This document shows, one piece after another, positions 55,591 to 64,000 of a stretch of DNA of 64,000 bases (its first letter is position 1; every line of letters starts with the position of its first letter). This stretch comes from Triatoma infestans (Eukaryota; Arthropoda; Insecta; Hemiptera; Reduviidae): the NCBI GenBank assembly GCA_011037195.1, contig JAAEAF010006390.1, forward strand, positions 1 through 64,000, given 5' to 3'. Position numbers and translations under genes: made by a program. The notes beneath the pieces were generated by a model. That model saw only the letters and a list, made by a program, of their open reading frames with translations, made no database searches and was not told where the DNA came from.

Positions 55591-56714
55591 TTATCATCGA
55601 AATCAGGATGTAAAATACTTAATTAAGCTCGAGATTTCTAAATTTTCAAATAATGTTTCAATCAACACGCCCATGATTACACCATTAATGGGGTTTTTAT
55701 AACAGTTATAACTCAATAATTGCCAAGTTAGTGGATAAAGACATTTTTTAGAGTGTGAAAAGGAAAATATCTGTGATGTAAAGGGGCCTTTGGCCTAGAG
55801 TGTGTGTGATTGTAAATTATAGCCATGTAGTAGTAGTAGCTTTGGGAACTCTTGTACTTTCTTCATTAAGTCACCCACACTCCTATATCACACAAATACA
55901 CACATACACCATTACGCTCGTAAAACTTGTTTGATACGTGAACACAAACTTTTTCTAAAACCGTTGTTGAATTCTCCACTCAAACTCTCACAGTACCAAT
56001 GTGATCGGTACAAGTTACTTGTACTAGTACTAGGGAAGGGACTTAACACTGCCAATCCGAGCGTCCAATGTTATTTAGGAGTTTTAACTGACCCCTTGGG
56101 TGATGTAGCCCCCCTCTTTACCACAATAAACTCTCTCTTTCGTTAAACTCCTTAACCAACGAAAAGAGTGATTTGGTTTTGTGTGTTGCCATTTATACAG
56201 TTTAATGAATAGTGTAATGGTGGAAATGTAGAAGTATTAAATCTAAGAGTTTTGTATTGCGCTTCAGGGAAATGGTGGGGAGAATGAATGTAGATTGGCG
56301 TTGGTAGGGATACTTGTGGATGGGGTAGTAATGGGAATGTACAAACTCAAAAACGAACTGTCACTAACAAAGTCATCCAGATTAAACCTCAAAACAAGTA
56401 CTGTTTTAGATAAAAACACAAGTTTGAAACATTGAAACGTAGTTTTAGTTTAACTCGGCTGTCTCTCTAAAATACTGTTGTTTTGAACTCATCAGTTTGA
56501 TTGGGCGTATTTCTATAATTGAATATGTCTGATTATCTCTTCTCATACTACCTATTTTATTCACAGAACATACTGTCTATTTGAATGATTGTAAAGGTTT
56601 TTATTATATCAAAATTTGCCTTTTGCCGTTATGCTTGCAAAAGTGCCAGAATTTACTGACTACATATACTATAAAATATATATTGACAAAATTTATGATA
56701 ATAAAAATTCATGA
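55591..56714. other. No gene recognised
   Basis: No element is recognised. The small frames (55931-56146, 56581-56796) show no domain. Confidence 0.35.
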
Positions 56715-57100
56715 CCGATATGTTAATAACTGCAGGAGATTTCGAGGAGCGGTCAATAAAATTAGACTTTTTTTTAAAACTTATCGGACGTTTTGACAAA
56801 TTTATTGTCTTCTTCAGGGATAAAAAAAAAATAAAAAGTTAAACGGGGTTACATACAATTTTCATTAAACGCACTAAACACAAAAACAAAAACTATTCTA
56901 AACAAAACTTGTTATGACAGTAAGAGTTTCTTATGCAATGAACTACATCAACAGAAAAATGTTTCCGATCAAGAAAATTCATGTGCATCATGAAAAATTT
57001 TTCTGATGATGTAGTTCATTACATAAGCAACTCATTCTGTCATATTAAGTTTTGTTTAGTATGTTTAATGAAAATTATATGTAACACGTTTAACATTTTT
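56715..57100. repeat. Penelope-like terminal remnant with inverted repeat and decayed hammerhead
   Basis: On the minus strand, 56830-56715 aligns with the 23.8-kb unit (CCCTGAAGAAG, AACGTC, AAAAAAAAGT, TTGACCG, CTC.AAATC). Adjoining it is a separate inverted repeat. The left arm is about 56838-56960 (GTTAAACGGGGTTACATA, AATGAACTACATCA) and the right arm about 56999-57098 (TGATGTAGTTCATTAC, TATGTAACACGTTTAAC). The spacer is about 40 bases. One 16-base insertion in the left arm is the main difference. Confidence 0.6.
56780..56824 (-). ncRNA. Hammerhead-like motif, predicted inactive
   Basis: The minus strand reads CTGAAGA (56817-56811), extra A, stem II GAC...GTC, AAAA instead of GAAA, then CGTC (GUC triplet at 56789-56787). 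Stem I pairs at positions 2 to 7 (the first pair is C-C). The G-to-A change in the GAAA box should abolish activity. Compared with 23.8 kb, stem II has GAC/GTC for GGC/GCC, and stem I pairs 3 and 4 are swapped to A-T and T-A, so pairing is kept. Confidence 0.5.
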
Positions 57101-57104
57101 TTAT

Positions 57105-57459
57105 TACTTTCTATTACTCCTAGTAAGGAGAGGAAGTATTGTAATCGTGTCAAATTTTTGATATCGAGTTTTCATCGGAAATATCCATTTTGAGGTCCAT
57201 TGAGTCCACAAAAAAAATGGTTTTTAGCAAATGATCTCTGTGGGTGTGTGTGTTTGTGTGTGTGTATGTGAACAGCATAGCTCAAAAACGAGAAACCGTA
57301 GAAATTTGAAACTTGATATTCCGTTTAGATATCACCATGGGATCTGACTATACGTTATCTGTCAAACTTCTTCAACCGGAAGTACCACTTTAATATTTTT
57401 TTTTATTTTTACGATTTTCTTCAAACTTGGTATATCAACTACACATGCAAAGAGCTACA
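57105..57459 (+). repeat. Repeat A, part before the full-length retrotransposon
   Basis: ATTACTCCTAGTAAGGAGAGG start, (GT)n-like tract at about 57243-57267, CAACCGGAAGTACCACTTTA, then the beginning of an internal unit up to CAAAGAGCTACA (57448-57459). The repeat continues at 62754. Confidence 0.85.
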
Positions 57460-58255
57460 CTCATTGGACATTATGCTCTCCAAAACAGAGGAGTTCACAT
57501 CGAGCGTTCATAGTATTAACATCGTGTCTCGTTTTGTTCTGTATAAAAGGTGGTAAATATGAGTGTATTGTTACCAAAATTTGGATAGTTATAAAACGCA
57601 GTGCCTGGCTTAATATCACAAAAAAAAATCAAGGAATTTCATCGAGTGGATTTCGAGGAAATAGGTTGAAAGATTTTTAACTGTAGATATTAGTTAGGAA
57701 CTTGATTGTGCATGAAAATTACGTAGAAGAAGACGTGCTAAAGGACGAAGTACGTGACGTAGTATATGACACAGTGCTTGCGTATGTTTAGTGAGTCATA
57801 ATCCTATATAGTAAATAACTTTTTTCGGTTTTAATAATATTTTGAATTGTGATTACAAACATATCCGGTAGAAGGCAGTCTTGTCGTAGGTCAAGGTCAG
57901 ATTTATTGCAATAATTTAAACTATTTCAATCTGACAAACCGCTAACCTAATAAAAAGGTGATAATACTTCTATATAAATAGTAGATTTTTTTTATAAATT
58001 AAACTATTTCTAATAAATAAATAAAATAAGTAAAACTATTAAACTAATAAAATAGACAAACGGCCAACTAATAAAGACTTTATTTTGAACTATTCTTTCT
58101 GCCAGCTGTTTACAAGCTTTGGCCTACATAAACAGTGTGATAATATTTATACTTAGTTGCAAATATCATTTGGAGATAATTACCTTCAACTATAATTCAG
58201 ATATAATTAATACCTATTTAAGTTTTAAATTACACTATTATTTCTCTATCATTAT

Positions 58256-59155
58256 ATGTCGGAATCTGCATCTCAGAGTTTCAAGCGTGTAAGGAGTTCT
58301 CCAGGTGACTCTACCCCTACCTCTAAAAAAATGCCATTATCAGAGGAATTCGTTATGAATAAAACTCAACTAGTTTTCTTGATTAAAGAAGTGATGACAA
58401 GTCTGTTAGACGAAAAGCTGGCTCCTCTTTCTACTAAGGAGGACGTTTTGTCTATTAAAAATGATGTATCTTCTCTTAAAGAACAAAATGCTTCTCTTCA
58501 GGCGGAAACAAATTCATTAAAAATTCTACAAGTTAAGGCTGAATCTAGGATAGAGGACCTAGAAATATTCTCTCGACGGAACAATTTAATATTTAAAGGA
58601 ATTAATTATACCTTACCCGGTGACCTTAACTCAACAGTTCGAGAAGTTTGCCGTGATGTTTTGAAGGTCGAGCTATCCTCGTCATCTCAATGTTTTTCCC
58701 CTGGGTCAAGGCACTGGGTTTAATAGACCTCTGTTAGTTTCTTTCGCCTGTTTTCAAGATAAGAATTACTATTAGTTTTCGCCTGTTTACTAAGGTTCTG
58801 AGAGGCACAGGGTTTGTTATCCACCAGGATTTCCAGAGGTTAGCAGGAAGACCCGAGGTAAATTTCTATTACTAAGAAGGAAATTTTGAGATGTAACCCT
58901 TATCTTAATGTAAGGATTCGCTCGAGACATTTGATATTTGAAAATTGCAAATTTAATTGGTCTGACGAAGAAGATCTACGTTTCTCTGGTGAGGATGGCA
59001 CGCGGAAACTTACGGACTTGGTGAAGAGTGATCTTTCTGACTTCATCGAGGCATTGCGAATGAATTCTCTAGCTAAGGACTATTTCTCTTCTGTTGGCCA
59101 ACGCAGCTCGCAATCGACCTCATATAGTACTCCAGCACGCACTTCATCTTCTTGA
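58256..59155 (+). pseudogene. Retrotransposon ORF1 (RNA-binding, coiled-coil), frameshifted
   Basis: ORF1 proteins of such elements bind the element RNA. The start is at 58256 (MSESASQSFKRVR). A predicted coiled coil spans residues ~55-105 (KEDVLSIKNDVSSLKEQNAS, LQAETNSLKILQVK), followed by RIEDLEIFSRRNNLIFKGI, typical of the RRM-type ORF1p of L1/L2/CR1-like elements. The frame breaks near 58715. Pieces in other frames (FNRPLLVSFACFQDK, RGTGFVIHQDFQR) continue it. A second open part (58886-59155) gives LNVRIRSRHLIFENCKFNW and a Ser-rich tail. There are at least two indels. Confidence 0.8.
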
Positions 59156-59204
59156 AATCACCTTGCCGTCTGTAAGAAGAGTTTTTCTGCTAAACGTCTA
59201 TTTC

Positions 59205-62200
59205 CGTTATTAGTTACAATATATCGGGCCTGAGATCCAAAATTGATAACTATCCTATTGCTTTTTTGAATTTATTAAAAAAATTGATATTTTTATCTTA
59301 TTAGAAACATTTGTAATGGAAAATTCGTTCAGTTATTATAATCATTATTTTCCAGAATATTATTTAAGTTGGGAACTGGCTATCAGAGTATCCAAATATG
59401 GCAGAGCTAGTAGTGGCAAATTGTGTAGTGTGAAGCGCTCTCTGGGTAATCCATATTTTTGTACAATGACGGGGCTTCCGGGTATTCGCTTAAGACAAAA
59501 GGATATGGTCATCACATTATTACCTGTTTATCTAAACTGTAATAAATGGGACGAGGATTTCACAACGCTTTACGAGTCCTTCGATTCTGGTTTTACTGGT
59601 AAAATTATCATAATGGGGGATTTTAATGTTCGGATAGGCAACTCCCAGCTTCTTTCAGACGACTTAGTATCCAACAATCCTCACTGTTCTCTCTCAAAAA
59701 CCTCTAAAGACGCCTTCTTGAATAATAATGGTTCTAAGTTCATAAATTTTTGTTATGATAACGATCTCGTAATTTTGAATGGTCGTTTTGCTGGTGATCG
59801 AGAAGAAGACTTCACCTTTGTTGCTCCCGTGGGTTGTTCGGTAAACGATCTCTGTTGTGTATCTTTTCACTGTTTACCCGTTGTGGAGCATTTTACCGTC
59901 CTACAAGAGACTTTCTCTGATCACCTACCTATTTCACTTTCTATTAAACTTCAGTTAAATAATATTAATAGTAATCTATTACCTCTAATTCCTCAATTAA
60001 ACTGAAAAGATTCTGACAAAGATGTTTACTGCACTAATCTTGAACAGGCCCTTGGTTCAATAAGTTATTATCCTACTAATCTTCAAGATTATGCAGATGC
60101 TCTTACTGACTGTATTAAAAAATCCTCGATCCCTACTTTTTCTATAATTAAAAAGTTTCAGAAAAATCCTTGGTTCAATTATCGTTGTTTGCAAGCCAGG
60201 AGGAAATCATTCAGTTGTCTTAACCTGTTAAGAAAAATCAACTCAAGGATTGCAAAAGATGCCTACCTCACTGCTAAAAAAGATTATGTGAAGTTGTGTG
60301 ATGCCCAGAAAAAAGAATATTTTTCTTCATTCTGTCAAATGTTTGGAGCCGTTGAGGACTCCAAACAATTTTGGAGTTTAATAAACCGATTTCGTAGAAA
60401 GCACTTTGTTTTGGGCAGTGATATAACTGTCGACAAGCTGGTCTCTCATTTTAAGTCTCTTCTCAATCCTCCTTTGCTTTCTCTTTCCTCCTATGCTGAG
60501 CCTTTCATCTCCTCTCCTATTCTGGACTCTCCATTTACCCTTGTTGAGCTTTCTTTAACAATATCTAACCTTAAGCGCAATAAGGCCCCTGGCCTTGATC
60601 GTGTGCCAAACGAGTTCTATAAATTTGCCCCTTCAGTTTTAAGGAACGACTTTTAGCTTTCTTTAATTATTGCTTTGAACTTGGTGAGATTCCTCCATCG
60701 TTTGGTAAGTCAATGATCTTTCCACTTTACAAGCATGGTAATATTAACGATGTGGCAAATTATAGAGGAATTTCGTGTTTGGATTCCTTGGCAAAGTTAT
60801 TCTCCTCTCTACTACTCCGCCGCTTGGTACAATTTGTAATTCGGAATGACTCACTGAGCGAATTTCAGGCGGGTTTTAGAAGAGGTTACTCTGCAATCGA
60901 TAATCTATTTGTTCTAACAAACTTAATTAGTCTTAAACTGTCGGATAAGGAATCTAAATTGTTTTGCTTCTTCGTTGATTTCAGGGCAGCTTTCGATACG
61001 GTGGACCATTTTTCTCTGTTTTTAAAACTACTCAACCTTGGCATCTCTTCTAAGTTTGTGGGTATTCTAAGGAAGTTATACCTCTTTGCTGCCTCCTCAG
61101 TTCGTGGTACGGATACGATTTCAGAATTCTTTACGGTTGGTTCCGGCGTGAGACAAGGTTGTTTACTCAGTCCTGTTTTGTTTTCGTTATTTGTGGATGA
61201 TCTTCCATCGCTTTTGGTAGGTGGAGTAGTTGTTAGCAATACGAAAATAAAGATTTTGCTTTATGCCGACGACATTGTTCTATTAGCTGATAATCCAATT
61301 GCCCTTCAAAGAAATATAAGGATCTTGGAGGCTTACTGCGATCAATGGAACCTTTCGGTTAATTTATCGAAATCAAAACTTATGATCTTCAGAAGAGGGG
61401 GCAGACTCGCTTCTTCCGAGAAATGGGTATGCGATAACGGGCAGCAAATTGAAATTGTAAATAGATTTAAATACCTTGGCGTTACGTTATCTCCCCGTCT
61501 TACCTTCTTACCCCATCTTGTGGAAAAAGTTTCGCTGGCAAAACAGGGATTAAATAGAGTATGGCATAATCATATTCTCAATAAAAATGCCCCCTATCAG
61601 CTAAATATCAGGTTTTTAAGAGTGTGTCTCGAGCAATTGCTGGCTATGGGGCTCAGATTTGGGGGTTTCAGGCTTATGAGATGTTAGAGAAACTTCAAAG
61701 TTTTTTATAAACAAATTGTTTGCGTTACCTATCCAGACTCTCAACTATATATTGTCGTTAGAGAGTGCTTTGGAACCACTCGAAGTTTATACCCTTACCT
61801 CCATCTAAGATACTGTGTCAAGGTGTTATCTCTTCCATCCCACAGACTCCCTAAGATACTGGCCCTCAAAATAATTGATAGAAAAATATATTGGTACAAA
61901 CACTGGCTTAATCTTTTTCAATGTAACTCATGTTCCTTTAATGAATCCCTGCTTAATTTACAAATTTAGCTTACTCAGTTTGCATTGCTCGGTGAGAGAA
62001 TAAGGGAATCTCGCTTGCAGGAATCTGTGAGACGCGCAACCACATCTGATCGTTTTGTTTTGTACAGCCACTTAACATCTATGGGCAGGGATCGCGTTTC
62101 TTCAGCCTTTTCTGACGACCTTTCATTCCTGGAACTGCGGTGGCTTTTCAAGTTGAGAGGGGAGCTTCTTTACCTAAATTATAGGCCCTGGTTTGACAGG

Positions 62201-62434
62201 GAACTCGAGCTGGAAAAGTGTTCCCTGTGTACTGGTGGTTCTCGTGAGGAAGTTTACCACTTTTTGGGAGAGTGTCCCTTATTAGCTGAATTTCGTCTCC
62301 TTTACTTCTCCAAGCGTACGCTTTCTAGAGAGGAAATTGTATCCTTCCTAACAGGTCGGACCCACCCTCGGCCCCTTCTCCGCTACGCTCGCCATGCTTG
62401 GAAAGCAAGATATAACTGGATCTCTGATTTCTAG
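59205..62434 (+). pseudogene. Retrotransposon ORF2: APE endonuclease, RT and C-terminal domain, broken
   Basis: The endonuclease begins SISVISYNISGLRSK (about 59203) and LLETFV. It continues with MGDFNVRIGNSQ (about 59615), SVNDLCCVS and SDHLPISLSI (59922), the usual nicking-enzyme motifs. An in-frame TGA at 60003 interrupts it. Then NKAPGLDRVPNEFYKF (60575), a shift near 60650, the RT: MIFPLYKHGNINDVANYRGI, FVDFRAAFDTV (catalytic Asp), GVRQGCLLSPVLFSLFVDD, LLYADDIVLLAD (about 61257, catalytic box intact) and FKYLGVTLSPRLTF. A shift near 61620 leads to SRAIAGYGAQIWGFQ and PSHRLPKILALKII. The last frame (61985-62434) has WLFKLRGELLYLN and CSLCTGGSREEVYHFLGEC (zinc-knuckle-like), ending YNWISDF. 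Catalytic residues mostly survive; the reading frame does not. Confidence 0.93.
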
Positions 62435-62753
62435 TCGATTACCTCTTAGTATAGTTATTATCAGTTCTTGTTTTTCACTTTCTCTTATTTTCTCTTTGAT
62501 GAATGCATAGAAGATCACTTCTAGTTTTTTTGTACCTTCATTTATATTATGTACCTTTTTATTTATTTCTCTATTTTTATTTTTTTCTTCTTTCTTTGTA
62601 AAATGTTTTTTGAATATGCTTTGTATTTTTACGATGATCATTGAACTCTGGCAGACGGCTGCAGCCATTGCCTATAATATGTTGTACCAAAAAAAGAAAT
62701 CTATTTGTACATTTCTGAAATATATATTATTGTTATTATTATTATTACTACTA

Positions 62754-62874
62754 CAAAGAGCTACATCATTTATTTGAAACATTTTTCCGGGAAAATTCAT
62801 TTAAGGTACTCTTGGGGGAGGGGTGGGGTTAGGTTTTTATTTAAAGTGCCTATTTCAGTTTATTACAAGTTATA
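62754..62874 (+). repeat. Repeat A, part after the full-length retrotransposon
   Basis: CAAAGAGCTACATCATTTATTTGAAACATTTTTCC continues the internal unit left at 57459, with AAAATTCATTTAAGG, GGGGGAGGGGTGGGG and TATTTCAGTTTATTAC. It breaks off at about 62874, where the candidate LTR starts. Confidence 0.8.
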
Positions 62875-63215
62875 TGTAATGGTTGTAGGAGGTGATGTTG
62901 GTTGTAGATGTTGATGGATAAATAACACCTCAATATCGGTATAAGATATATAATTGATATATATGTATATGACTGACTACCAAGGACTGTATACTTTACA
63001 CTACAAGAACTGAACAGACAGACTGACGTGGCTAAACGATATGTACAATTGAAGTGTAGACTGTGAACAGGATCTATTCTCCTTTGACTCTGTCTCTCGT
63101 ATATATATACACTCGCCGAACCCTCTCCTCTCTCTCTGTGCGCGAGGGGCTGTTTATGAGTGATGGGGGTTCACTCGCTAGAGTGGATGAGTGGTGGGGG
63201 TTCACTACCCCTACA
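62875..63215 (+). mobile_element. Candidate LTR (TGTA...TACA)
   Basis: This 341-base block begins TGTAATGG and ends CCCCTACA (inverted TGTA/TACA). It starts abruptly inside Repeat A, contains a TATATATATA stretch near 63101 and CT/GA-rich sequence, and is not AT-rich like its surroundings. A second LTR would be outside the window, and no convincing primer-binding site follows, so this is only a candidate. Confidence 0.35.
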
Positions 63216-64000
63216 TCATCCCCCCTCCTGAAGTAATTTTTCGTTTGCGAAAAATTAGCGTTGGTAGCTTGGCTGAAATGATGTTGTTGATGCTGCTAAA
63301 TTTGTAGCATATGTGGCTAGTGATATGCGACTAGCATGCTGTTTTTAAGAGAGCCAGAATTTGTAGCATATGTGGCTAGTCATATGCAACTAGCATGCTG
63401 TTTTTAAGAGCCAGTTTTGTCTTGTCTGTCATAGAGTATTTAAAATTGGAGCAGTCTTTGGCAGTAATTTAAATATGTACATTAAAAGAACAATATTTAC
63501 ACGATTGGTCATTAACATAATTTGAGAAAAAACTAATACTTTCAATACATGATATTGGATCTGCATTTTTAGTTTTAGAAATATTAAGAGATCCATTAAT
63601 TATTTACATATGTGAAAATTGGCTCTTGAAAATTATCTACATTTATTAAATTAATTATTTACATTTTGTTTTTATTTTGCCAATTGTTTATGTTATTGAA
63701 ATACTTGGTAAATCCATTACTAAGTATCATGTAAGAGTTATAATTATATTTACAAGGAGTTTTGCTGAATTTATGTGCATCATGGATTCATTTTGGATAT
63801 AAAATTAGAAATTTAAAAATTTGAATATAAAATTGAACATAAAAATGGACTAAATCTAAGGTACAATAATGATTAAATAATTTATTTTTTTTTTGATTAA
63901 ATAAATATTTTCGCTTGAGTATAAGTATTAAACAATTGAAATAATTCATGATTCATTTTCGATATAAAATTAGAAATGATTTCCATGTAATGAAACTTAT
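63216..64000. other. No gene recognised; 59-base tandem duplication
   Basis: Two adjoining copies (about 63299-63357 and 63358-63414) of a unit with TTTGTAGCATATGTGGCTAG and CTAGCATGCTGTTTTTAAGA. Near the end GATATAAAATTAGAAAT recurs (63798 and 63960). Otherwise AT-rich and without a coding frame. If 62875-63215 is an LTR, this would be its untranslated leader. Confidence 0.4.

Larger units (their letters stand above)
57460..62753 (+). mobile_element. Full-length non-LTR retrotransposon inserted in Repeat A
   Basis: A 5294-base insertion between two copies of CAAAGAGCTACA (57448-57459 and 62754-62765). Outside them the Repeat A internal unit reads on without interruption (...ACACATG | CAAAGAGCTACA | TCATTTATTTGAAAC). 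Layout: ~800-base 5' UTR, ORF1 (58256-59155), ORF2 with endonuclease, RT and C-terminal zinc-knuckle-like domain (about 59205-62434), 3' UTR, and an (ATT)n tail at about 62725-62753. It is the only element here with both ends and all domains. The clade is uncertain (I-superclade such as Nimb, or L2/CR1-like). Frameshifts and one nonsense codon make it non-autonomous now. Confidence 0.93.

Overview
This is a eukaryotic, AT-rich, intergenic window that looks like an insect genome, possibly a hemipteran. The evidence is the mixture of transposon families: Jockey-like, I/R1-like, RTE-like, CR1-like and R2/R4-like non-LTR retrotransposons, mariner and hAT DNA transposons, and tRNA-derived SINEs. 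Simple repeats are abundant ((GT)n, (CA)n, (CT)n, (AT)n, (ATT)n). I found no host protein-coding gene that I can support, and no functional tRNA or rRNA gene. Almost every recognisable coding stretch is a piece of reverse transcriptase, endonuclease, RNase H or transposase, and nearly all are broken.

Layout. 1-9 kb: the first copy of a very common non-coding repeat (called Repeat A here), a Jockey-like RT relic, two SINEs, a non-LTR C-terminal relic, and a minus-strand Repeat A carrying two separate retrotransposon insertions. 9-17 kb: three large inverted repeats (10.5, 12.4 and 16.2 kb), two RT relics and a mariner with its TIRs. 16.8-20.8 kb: a non-autonomous hAT inserted in a Repeat A copy with a perfect 8-bp target duplication, SINEs, and an RNase H-bearing retrotransposon fragment. 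21-34 kb: direct repeats, a tandem and inverted array with hammerhead-ribozyme-like motifs (23.5 kb), several RT or C-terminal relics, SINEs and a full Repeat A. 34.7-38 kb: no recognised element except a short SINE scrap. 38-48 kb: three Jockey-like copies, each with a target-site duplication (one with a 5' inversion), an I-like element nested in Repeat A, and a CR1/L2-like relic. 49-57 kb: a relic of the restriction-like endonuclease end of an R2/R4-type element, an RTE-like relic, Repeat A copies and a third hammerhead-like locus. 57.46-62.75 kb: one full-length 5.3-kb non-LTR retrotransposon inserted in a Repeat A copy with a 12-bp target duplication. A candidate LTR closes the window.

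How the parts relate. Repeat A is the substrate of this region. Six insertions of unrelated types, plus a candidate LTR, sit inside or against its copies. Four of the junctions can be read directly as target-site duplications. The most unusual material is the set of hammerhead-like motifs in inverted or tandem arrangement. That architecture is known for Penelope-like elements, and comparing copies shows paired substitutions in two stems. No Penelope reverse transcriptase is present in the window, so these would be terminal or non-autonomous remnants. All calls come from reading the sequence; clade names for retrotransposon fragments are tentative.
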